Positions 7,596 through 13,350 of a DNA stretch of 13,350 nt are shown here, piece by piece. The position numbers and the translations under genes are program-made. The notes under the pieces are model-generated. The model was given only the letters and a program-made list of their open reading frames with translations. It made no database searches and was not told where the DNA came from. This DNA is from CAZSPL01 sp964608735 (GTDB taxonomy: Bacteria; JAJVIF01; JAPKYR01; CAZSPL01). The stretch is taken from the NCBI GenBank assembly GCA_964608735.1, contig CAZSPL010000100.1, forward strand, positions 1-13,350. The letters run 5' to 3'. The number at the start of each line of letters is the position of its first letter. Position 1 is the first letter of the stretch.

Positions 7596-9281
7596 TCACG
7601 TCGAGCACAAAGGACGCTTTGTCTCCCGCTCTTTTTCAATCGTCCAGTCGCGCTCTATCCAGTCGATGGCGCGTTCGATTTCCTCTATAACATTGGGATC
7701 ATCTTCCGCCTTGAGCATCTCCTTAAGCTTCGGCAATGCCGCCTCCGCAATCTTCCCCATGTTTCTCAGCGCGACTATGGCGGTTCTGAAAACCTCCGGA
7801 TCGTCATCGTCAAGGGCCGCGATGATCGAATCCAGCGCCCCGGCCGCATCCGTTCCCATATATACAAAGGGCAGCAGGATGTAATGCTTCAAATCCCCGT
7901 TGGCGTTTTGAAGTTCCTCGACCAGCGGCCCGACGGCATCATTGCCGAATTGTGAAAGCGCATACGATGTCGAGAACGAAAGGCTGTCATCATTTTCACG
8001 AAGGACTTCAATCAAAAGCGGTACTACTTCGTGCGCCTGCATGCCGATATCACCGAGTGCACGGATGGCGCTACGTCGAAGCGACGGCCTGGATTGCATT
8101 TGTGTACTTAAACGGTAATACGGCGACGTGGGAAGGATTTCGCGCTCCGGGCTTTTCACTACTTCAATAAGCGCGGGGATTGCCTCCCTCGCCGATGGCG
8201 CGATGCCGCCGAGCGCGTTCGCGGCCATCATCGCGACGTTTATTTCTTCATCATCGAGTGCGTCGATAAGATTTGGCACCGCCTCCCTCGCGGCTATCCC
8301 CATCCCGCTTATGGCATTCGCCGCACCGGAACGCATGCCGGGATCATCACTCTTAAGTAACTCCATTAAAATCGGGAGAGCGGGCTTGGCATCGGCGCCG
8401 AGAAGCTTTATCGCGTAAAACGCCGATTGCACTTTCATTGTATCCCCTTCCGCGAGAACATCGATGAGCGCCGGCACCGCCGCATCCCCAAGCTCGGCAA
8501 GAACACGCGCCGCTGCATAACCGGAGGTTTCTGAATTCGGGTTCCAGGGGAGCCGGGCCACAAGGTGCGGCACCGGGTCGCCGCCGATGGAATCAAGCGC
8601 CCGCTTAGCCTCATTCTGGACATCTTCATCCTCATCCATCAGGCACATGCTGAGCGCTTCTTCGGAAACGAGCTCGTTATCGCCGATAAGGCTCAACGCC
8701 TCCGCCGCGCTGTAGCGGAGCCACCAGTCATCGGTGTCCTCAAGTAACCTGGTCAGAGCAAGAACGGCCTCTTTCCCGGCATCCGGGCCTATCCGGCCGA
8801 GCGCTTTCGCCGCGGCTACCTGTGTGAGACGGTCCCATCCGCCTAATCCTTCGAGAATTGTCTCCACGACATCCTGCTTTGCGCCGATTTCACCGAGCGC
8901 GACAATTATCTTCCGTCGGATTTCATCATTGCTCGCCTTGTACATCTGTTCGAACACGGGAGCCGCTCCTTCGGAATATGCCGACAACGACTCGTATGCA
9001 TCGACCGCCGCCTGCCTTACAACACCATTCGGGTCGTTTTCGAACCTGTACCTTAACTCTGGAAGCGCGAGGGTGCCGAACAGGCCTTCATCACCGAGCA
9101 ACTCCGCGGCGTGAAACCGCGTGGCGGCATCACGGTCCTTGAGTTCATCCATCAGCCAGAGAACATATGCCGCCTGGGAGTAGTCACGCTCGTAGAGCAA
9201 TGCGTCGCTCTGGGCCGATGCATAGATGGGTATCGCGACCGCGGCCACGACGATAAGAAACGCGCACAGCAGCTTGTTCAT
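7596..9281 (-). CDS. Secreted HEAT-repeat protein
   Basis: 561 residues starting at ATG 9281, with GGGAGGG about 6 nt upstream. The frame extends further upstream but without signal-like sequence. The N terminus MNKLLCAFLIVVAAVAIPIY ends in an Ala-Ser-Ala signal peptidase I site (cleavage after about residue 23), so the protein is exported to the periplasm or beyond. The rest, about residues 33-550, is roughly 15 HEAT-type helical repeats of 30-35 residues with the pattern AVPALIDVL...VR..AA.ALG.IG. Similar repeats occur in the PBS-lyase-type HEAT family. The repeats form a protein-binding solenoid with no enzymatic residues. One repeat carries an insertion of about 20 residues (around REILPTSPYYRLSTQMQS). 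The C-terminal tail is charged. The gene is convergent with the propeller lipoprotein. The binding partner is unknown. Confidence 0.93.
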   Translation of the reverse strand: MNKLLCAFLIVVAAVAIPIYASAQSDALLYERDYSQAAYVLWLMDELKDRDAATRFHAAELLGDEGLFGTLALPELRYRFENDPNGVVRQAAVDAYESLSAYSEGAAPVFEQMYKASNDEIRRKIIVALGEIGAKQDVVETILEGLGGWDRLTQVAAAKALGRIGPDAGKEAVLALTRLLEDTDDWWLRYSAAEALSLIGDNELVSEEALSMCLMDEDEDVQNEAKRALDSIGGDPVPHLVARLPWNPNSETSGYAAARVLAELGDAAVPALIDVLAEGDTMKVQSAFYAIKLLGADAKPALPILMELLKSDDPGMRSGAANAISGMGIAAREAVPNLIDALDDEEINVAMMAANALGGIAPSAREAIPALIEVVKSPEREILPTSPYYRLSTQMQSRPSLRRSAIRALGDIGMQAHEVVPLLIEVLRENDDSLSFSTSYALSQFGNDAVGPLVEELQNANGDLKHYILLPFVYMGTDAAGALDSIIAALDDDDPEVFRTAIVALRNMGKIAEAALPKLKEMLKAEDDPNVIEEIERAIDWIERDWTIEKERETKRPLCST

Positions 9282-9326
9282 GAAATGCCCTCCCGATTCA
9301 TGCCCCCGCATTACATTTCTTCTTCC

Positions 9327-9345
9327 ATTATGACAACAATTTGTC
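9327..9345 (-). promoter_or_regulatory. Candidate extended -10 promoter with overlapping inverted repeat
   Basis: On the minus strand TGTCATAAT (9335-9327) fits an extended -10 element about 45 bases before the HEAT-gene start. No convincing -35 is present at 17 bases. A GACAA/TTGTC inverted repeat (9332-9345) overlaps it and could be an operator. Weak evidence. Confidence 0.3.
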
Positions 9346-9391
9346 GAATATGTTTCAAGAAGCCGGCTTGTCACTCCGCGTAATCGATTCC

Positions 9392-9506
9392 GGTGCCACG
9401 GGTACGCGAGTCTGGTGCCACGGGTACGCGAGTCCGCGAGCTTACCCGTGTCTTTGTCCCCTCCCTTCCGCCTTCGCTACGCTTCGTCGGACAAGTACGG
9501 TCGGGG
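9392..9506. repeat. Dispersed intergenic hairpin repeat, copy B with a tandem half copy
   Basis: A 21-base unit (9392-9412) is repeated exactly at 9414-9434, a 22-base period. The second unit continues into a full hairpin: CACGGGTA (9419-9426) with TACCCGTG (9443-9450) and the inner CGCG pair. A second stem follows: TTGTCC with GGACAA. Compared with copy A, the insert after CCCTCCCTTCCG contains CTTCGCTACGCTTCG, itself a small dyad, before both copies rejoin at ACGGTCGGGG. It lies behind the HEAT gene's 5' end and before the RmuC gene's 3' end, in non-coding DNA. Confidence 0.85.
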
Positions 9507-9574
9507 CTCGGGCTTAATAATCTTTTCCGATTCAATCGAGAAAAATATCGAACAATAAAACAACTCTCGTGTGG

Positions 9575-9634
9575 CACGGACAAGCGTCAACCAGTCCTTA
9601 AAGTCCAACCCACTTCGCCCGAAGCTTGTCCGTG
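9575..9634. repeat. Long-stem hairpin, third member of the repeat family (copy C)
   Basis: CACGGACAAGC (9575-9585) and GCTTGTCCGTG (9624-9634) are perfect reverse complements around a 38-base loop. The outer stem and the trailing CCGTGTCTT match copies A and B, but the stem interior differs (GACA rather than GGCA or GGTA), again fully paired. It starts 22 bases past the stop codon of the minus-strand RmuC gene and may end its transcript. The T-rich tract TTGTTTTATTG on that strand is about 14 bases beyond the stem. Confidence 0.75.
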
Positions 9635-9656
9635 TCTTCAATCTCTGCCAACTTCA

Positions 9657-10919
9657 TCACGCTTCGGGAAGAGCCCGGCTGCCGTCTTCGAGGGCCTGCC
9701 TTTCCTCCCTCGGAAGCGCGGTCAGATTCTCGAGGCTCGTGCTGAACTTCTCGAACTTGCGATTGGTCTCGCCATATTTCGCCGCCGCATTTTTCAGGTG
9801 CGTCCCGAGCACCGTGAAGCTTTCCACCACCGCGCACATCTCGTCGTTAAGCTGGCTCAATTTCGCGAGCACTTCCTTTGTGTGCTCTTCGAGAGCCATC
9901 CCTTTCAATCCCATTGCGACGGTCATCAGATATGCGAAAAAGTTATTCGGGCTTACGGGGATGACACGCTTGCCGACGGCGTAGTCGCTCAGCGGACGGT
10001 CCCCCTCGAATTCCGCCGTGACGATCTCATAATAGACATTCTCCGCCGGGACATACATGAACGCGAATTCGAATGTCCCCTCGGCGGGACGGATATATTT
10101 CGACGCGATATCGTCGACGTGCTTCTTCACGTCGTTGCGGAACCGCACCTTCGCGCCCTTCTCGATATCATCCCCTTCCTTCGATGAAATCAGCTTGCGG
10201 AAATTCTCCAGCGGGAATTTAGCGTCGATGGGCACCATGCCCCCCTGCAGCTTGATGACGGCATCCACCTTCTGCCCGTCGGAGAAACCGTACTGCAAAG
10301 CATAGTGCTCCGCCGGGAGATGCTGCGCGAGGAAGTCCGACAAAAACGCTTCGCCGAATCCGCCGCGCGCCTTCGGGGCCTGCAAGATGCTCGTAAGCTC
10401 CTCCACCTGCAGGCCGACGTCGCGCACCTTCTTCTGCGCTTCCTCTATCTTCCCAAGCTCCTGTTTCATCTCGGCGAAGACTTTGGTGGATGCGTCTATC
10501 CGCTCCGAAAAATCCTTCCCGGCCCTCTGGATGAAATCGACATTCGATTCGAGCCGCGTGTTTATCTGCCCGACGGCGACCTCGAGGCGCTTGTCCACCT
10601 GTTCGGTGACGGCCTTCAGCCTGTCATCGAGTTCCTTGCGGCCCGTGGCGAGTGATTGGTCGACCGTACCGCGCATCTTGTCGATGTTGTCGACGAACGC
10701 CTGGTTCTGCTTGCCGAGCCATCCGACGACACTCTCCCCGACCTGCCCGATTTTCGTTTCGAGCTCCTGGCGTACGGATGTCAGCTTGCCGTCGATATCG
10801 GCGCCGGTCGATTTCGAGTCATCTTTCCGTCCGAATATCTTGAACATGAGCACTATCACCGCCGCTGTAAGCGCCACCAGCAGTGATAGAATGATATAGA
10901 GAAGCGTTTCACCGGCCAT
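9657..10919 (-). CDS. rmuC: RmuC-family DNA recombination protein
   Basis: 420 residues from ATG 10919, with GGAGG 6 nt upstream. An in-frame ATG at 10949 lacks a good site. An N-terminal membrane helix spans about residues 4-27. A long coiled coil follows (about 35-190), rich in Glu, Lys and Gln heptads. The conserved RmuC domain (PF02646-type, about 190-390) has KARGGFGEAFLSDFL, VDAVIKL, PIDAKFPLENF and a VSPNNFFAYL segment. RmuC of Escherichia coli limits inversions between inverted repeats and is thought to be related to nuclease-like folds; its exact activity is not settled. The length and domain order match the family. It has its own transcription unit, divergent from the SUMF1-type lipoprotein gene. 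Its proximity to inverted repeats is amusing but probably unrelated. Confidence 0.95.
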   Translation of the reverse strand: MAGETLLYIILSLLVALTAAVIVLMFKIFGRKDDSKSTGADIDGKLTSVRQELETKIGQVGESVVGWLGKQNQAFVDNIDKMRGTVDQSLATGRKELDDRLKAVTEQVDKRLEVAVGQINTRLESNVDFIQRAGKDFSERIDASTKVFAEMKQELGKIEEAQKKVRDVGLQVEELTSILQAPKARGGFGEAFLSDFLAQHLPAEHYALQYGFSDGQKVDAVIKLQGGMVPIDAKFPLENFRKLISSKEGDDIEKGAKVRFRNDVKKHVDDIASKYIRPAEGTFEFAFMYVPAENVYYEIVTAEFEGDRPLSDYAVGKRVIPVSPNNFFAYLMTVAMGLKGMALEEHTKEVLAKLSQLNDEMCAVVESFTVLGTHLKNAAAKYGETNRKFEKFSTSLENLTALPREERQALEDGSRALPEA

Positions 10920-10958
10920 TCCCCGCCTCCATGTTATCGGTGGTTTCAATCATCATGC

Positions 10959-10973
10959 TCAAGAACGGTGCCA
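10959..10973 (-). promoter_or_regulatory. Sigma-54-like promoter candidate upstream of rmuC
   Basis: The minus strand reads TGGCACCGTTCTTGA, matching TGGCAC-N5-TTGC except for the final C, which is A. Transcription would start near 10948, about 30 nt before the rmuC start, a normal distance. The -12 element normally needs GC, so this mismatch is serious. A sigma-54 activator is encoded in the window, but there is no other link to rmuC. Confidence 0.3.
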
Positions 10974-11015
10974 AAGGCAAGGGAAATAATTATTAAAATT
11001 CTTTAATGATAGCGC

Positions 11016-11043
11016 TTGACATCAAAACCTCGACCTATATAAT
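11016..11043 (+). promoter_or_regulatory. Perfect consensus sigma-70 promoter
   Basis: TTGACA (11016-11021) and TATAAT (11038-11043) both match the consensus exactly with a 16-base spacer, in an A/T-rich island of an otherwise GC-rich window. Upstream A/T runs (10985-11010) resemble an UP element. The predicted start is near 11050. It points toward the SUMF1-type lipoprotein gene at 11211, but the terminator-like hairpin at 11071-11099 comes first. Confidence 0.75.
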
Positions 11044-11070
11044 AGGCGGTAATTTCGACCCTCCTCATAA

Positions 11071-11106
11071 GGAAGAAGACCTCTCAAGGGTCTTCTTTCT
11101 ATTCAC
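11071..11106 (+). terminator. Terminator or attenuator hairpin behind the strong promoter
   Basis: GGAAGAAGACC (11071-11081) pairs with GGTCTTCTTTC (11089-11099) as an 11-base-pair stem with one G-U pair and a seven-base loop. The U-rich right arm and tail TCTATTC resemble an intrinsic terminator. It lies about 20-50 nt after the predicted start at 11050, so it should yield a short RNA of about 50-60 nt unless read through. Alternative: an mRNA-stabilising leader hairpin. Confidence 0.6.
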
Positions 11107-11161
11107 CGAACGGCAGCGCTTTCTACAACCCTTTATATTTCTACCCTTGGCGTCATCACGG

Positions 11162-11190
11162 TTGTCATCTCGCGCCGATGCGTATATCCT
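11162..11190 (+). promoter_or_regulatory. Second, weaker promoter candidate for the SUMF1-type gene
   Basis: TTGTCA (11162-11167) and TATCCT (11185-11190) have a 17-base spacer, matching five and four of six consensus positions. It would start about 15 nt before ATG 11211, leaving an almost leaderless mRNA. This fits the absence of a ribosome binding site there. Confidence 0.35.
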
Positions 11191-11210
11191 GTTATGTAAA
11201 ATTCCTGTGA

Positions 11211-12008
11211 ATGAACCGTATGCGCAACGTATTTAAATGCCTTTTCTTTCTTCTTCCCCTGACCGTACTACTTGCCTTCTCGTGTGGCGGAAGAGCATCC
11301 GCGCCCCCGGGCGACATCGACCTCGACGAGATGGTCTTCATCCCGGCGGGCGAATTCATCATGGGTTCGGAGCTCAACTGGAAGGAATCCCCGCCGCACA
11401 CGGAGTACACCGACGCATTCTGGATAGACAAGTATGAAGTCACGGTATCAGAATATTTACGTTTCATCGAGGCAACCGGGCATCGCGCGCCGAAGTACTG
11501 GTTCCGCAACGGCGGGAAGCCGAATCCCGAATCGATGATGCTTCCCGTGGTCTATGTCGATTACTTCGACGCATGCGCCTATTGCGAGTGGGAAGGCAAG
11601 CGGCTTCCCACAGAAGCGGAATGGGAGAAGGCCGCGCGGGGCGACGACGGACGCGATTATCCCTGGGGCGATGCGTGGGACCCATCCTATGCCAACACCT
11701 GGGAGAAAGGCGCGCATCGGAGAGCGCCGGTCTATGATTATCCCCGCGGCGCGAGCCCCTATGGCGCCCTGAACATGGGCGGCAATGTCTGGGAGTGGAC
11801 ATCGTCGTGGTTGAAAAATTATCCCGGCTCTGAAATTGAATTCGTTTTCACCGGCACGGATATCGTTCTCAAGGGCGGAAGCTGGCTCGACTTCGCCGAA
11901 TCGACACGCCCGTCGGGAAGGCAGGAATTCACGCCGTATGTCCGCTTCAACACGGTGGGCTTCCGATGTGCCAAAGATGCAGAGGAAGGCGGCGAGGCAA
12001 CCGATTGA
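11211..12008 (+). CDS. SUMF1/formylglycine-generating-enzyme-fold lipoprotein, catalytic Cys absent
   Basis: 265 residues. Hydrophobic residues 10-24 precede Cys25 followed by GG, a lipoprotein-type signal. From about residue 40 the protein shows the FGE-sulfatase fold (PF03781-type): MVFIPAGEFIMGS, FWIDKYEVTVSEYLRFI, YCEWEGKRLPTEAEWEKAARG, YPWGD, NMGGNVWEWTSSW, KGGSW and GFRCAKD. True formylglycine-generating enzymes use a Cys pair in the segment after GGSW. Here that region reads GGSWLDFAESTRPSGRQEF, with no Cys. It is therefore probably not a sulfatase-activating enzyme but one of the many binding or structural family members, anchored to the envelope. No Shine-Dalgarno sequence precedes ATG 11211 or the alternative ATG 11220. 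It is followed after 86 nt by the LVIVD lipoprotein on the same strand, possibly one operon. Confidence 0.92.
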   Translation: MNRMRNVFKCLFFLLPLTVLLAFSCGGRASAPPGDIDLDEMVFIPAGEFIMGSELNWKESPPHTEYTDAFWIDKYEVTVSEYLRFIEATGHRAPKYWFRNGGKPNPESMMLPVVYVDYFDACAYCEWEGKRLPTEAEWEKAARGDDGRDYPWGDAWDPSYANTWEKGAHRRAPVYDYPRGASPYGALNMGGNVWEWTSSWLKNYPGSEIEFVFTGTDIVLKGGSWLDFAESTRPSGRQEFTPYVRFNTVGFRCAKDAEEGGEATD

Positions 12009-12094
12009 ACTGAACTTCTCGTTTCAGAGGGTGTCATAAGTTGATGTTAAGGCAGTATTACCTCGGGGGAGTATGTTGTAACAGGAGGCCGGCC

Positions 12095-13350
12095 ATGTTC
12101 AAGGGGCTTTCCCTTGCTATCGTCGTCATCGCGACAATTTTGCTGCTGACGGGGGCGGGATGTTCGGGTTCTTCGGAAACGCCCGTCATTCCCGGGGATA
12201 TTACCATACCGGATATCGAAACCGCGTCCAATCAGTCCAACCGCATGCTCTGGGGTATGTGGGAGATTACCTTCGACCTCGACAACCTGGGCGCCGATAT
12301 CACAGCCATACGGAATCCACAGGCGCATTACAACGTCGCCGACTTCCTCCTCCCGCCCGAATGCCCCGACTGCATCAAGATAGTCGTCAACTCGTTCGAC
12401 CCGGTGACGCGCATCCTCGACGCCGATGTCGCGCTGAAGAATCCGACCGGGCTGACCGCGCACGATGTCCGCGGAATTCTCTTCACCGACGATGCCGGAC
12501 ATGAGCTGCGGAATCCAGACAACTGGACCGCGCTGTGGGATGTCCCCGGCGGCGAAATCATCAATCCATTCAGGGCCTATGCCAAAAGCACGAGCAAGAG
12601 GGCATTCATGCCGTCGGCAAGCCTTCATCAGAAGTATCTCGTCTACATCCCCACCCCTCCGCATTACGCCGCTATAACCTACGCCGTCGATGCTTCCTGG
12701 CCCGGGAACTGCTTTGAACCGTATCGTACTTATGACTTCGCGCATTTCCTGCTGATAGACTCGCCGGGCGCGTCATGCTATGCCGAGGTCTTTGTCAGCG
12801 ACTGGCAGAGCAACGTCGACAAGGTATATCTCTCCGTTCCTGAGATTACCGGCGAAAGCTCCATCCAGTTTGAATACAAGTACGGGGTGATGTGGGCGGT
12901 CGACATCGTCAACGCCAATGCCGCTCCGGCGGGAACATACCGCGGCGTGATAATGGCAACCTCCCAGGAGCCGTCGGGAAGCCCGCTCTACGATGTCGTC
13001 GAGATTACCGTGATCGAAGAGCCTCCGTTCCAGCTTACCGATGTCACACCGCCATATCTGAATTTCCACCCGAAAGATATTTTCATCAACGGCGATTATG
13101 CATTCATAGCCGGCGGGGTGAACGGCCTGCACTGCTTCGACATCTCGGACAAGCCGAATCCCGTATGGCTCTCCCGCCTGGAAATCCCCGGCGATATCTT
13201 CAGTGTGAGAACGGAAGGCGATTATGTTTATGTTCTCGATCGTCAAGAGGGATTGTTCATCATCGACGTTTCCAATCCCGTAGCCCCGTCACTTCTGAAC
13301 CATGTGAAGCTGACAGGTGAAAGCCTCTACTACAACTGCTTCGAGGTTTC
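12095..13350 (+). CDS. LWGxW-family lipoprotein with LVIVD-type propeller repeats, 3' end missing
   Basis: Open for 418 codons to the window edge from ATG 12095, with AGGAGG 6 nt upstream. A signal peptide (about 1-22) ends in TGAG before Cys23 (imperfect lipobox, likely lipoprotein). LWGMW is at 52-56, followed by an R-N-P-Q-A-H-Y-N segment and FLLPP, then VALKNPTG, DVRGILF and, near 196-202, YAVDASW. All parallel the protein at 4850. Residues about 225-325 contain VFVSDWQSNVDKVYLSVPE, a beta domain also shared with it. From about residue 328 the tail has LVIVD-type repeats (INGDYAFIAGG, LHCFDIS, YVYVLD, LFIIDVSNPVAP), units of a surface-protein beta-propeller. So the head is the same and the propeller is a different type. 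The 3' end is unseen. The ligand is unknown. No promoter was identified in the 86-nt gap after the SUMF1-type gene. Confidence 0.92.
   Translation, partial: MFKGLSLAIVVIATILLLTGAGCSGSSETPVIPGDITIPDIETASNQSNRMLWGMWEITFDLDNLGADITAIRNPQAHYNVADFLLPPECPDCIKIVVNSFDPVTRILDADVALKNPTGLTAHDVRGILFTDDAGHELRNPDNWTALWDVPGGEIINPFRAYAKSTSKRAFMPSASLHQKYLVYIPTPPHYAAITYAVDASWPGNCFEPYRTYDFAHFLLIDSPGASCYAEVFVSDWQSNVDKVYLSVPEITGESSIQFEYKYGVMWAVDIVNANAAPAGTYRGVIMATSQEPSGSPLYDVVEITVIEEPPFQLTDVTPPYLNFHPKDIFINGDYAFIAGGVNGLHCFDISDKPNPVWLSRLEIPGDIFSVRTEGDYVYVLDRQEGLFIIDVSNPVAPSLLNHVKLTGESLYYNCFEV

Noticed and set aside
7380..9656. Direct and inverted repeats considered as a CRISPR array or insertion sequence
   Set aside because: There is no regular repeat-spacer spacing, no cas gene and no transposase; the repeats are isolated hairpins.
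11006..11236. Plus-strand frame of 76 codons over the divergent control region
   Set aside because: It begins before the consensus promoter it overlaps, spans the terminator-like hairpin, runs into the next gene and has no ribosome binding site.

Overview
The window (roughly 55-60% GC by eye) looks like chromosomal DNA of an uncultured diderm bacterium. It carries several lipoprotein or secreted-protein genes with canonical GGAGG-type ribosome binding sites, a sigma-54-type two-component system and an RmuC protein. Nothing in it fixes the phylum. No tRNA, rRNA, CRISPR array, transposase or phage gene was seen.

Layout: (i) 1-289, minus strand: the 5' end of a lipoprotein gene cut by the window edge. 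(ii) 290-868: gene-free stretch. (iii) 869-4752, plus strand: a membrane histidine kinase with an unusually large extracytoplasmic sensor region, then an NtrC-type sigma-54 activator 17 nt downstream. (iv) 4850-7379, plus strand: a large multidomain lipoprotein ending in an eight-repeat PQQ-like beta-propeller. It is split by a one-base frameshift at a run of six C. (v) 7380-7595: convergent intergenic spacer with a structured repeat and a strong inverted repeat. (vi) 7596-9281, minus: secreted HEAT-repeat protein. (vii) 9282-9656: spacer with two more members of the structured repeat family. (viii) 9657-10919, minus: RmuC-family protein. (ix) 10920-11210: divergent control region with a perfect consensus sigma-70 promoter, closely followed by a terminator-like hairpin. 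(x) 11211-12008, plus: SUMF1/FGE-fold lipoprotein lacking the catalytic cysteines. (xi) 12095-13350, plus: another large lipoprotein, with LVIVD-type propeller repeats, cut by the window edge.

The most interesting biology is a family of three paralogous lipoproteins (1-289 minus, 4850-7379 plus, 12095-end plus). They share an N-terminal module marked by LWGxW, an HLNAL-FLEPP-like segment and (in the two longer ones) YAVDASW. The two longer members then share a DW-type beta domain but end in different propellers. This looks like a conserved surface or periplasmic head combined with interchangeable beta-propeller tails. The kinase/activator pair sits directly upstream of one member on the same strand. 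A role in controlling these envelope proteins is plausible but is inference.

The second notable signal is a dispersed intergenic hairpin family (three sites, one with an extra tandem half). Its stem sequences differ between copies but stay perfectly paired, so the structure itself appears to be conserved.
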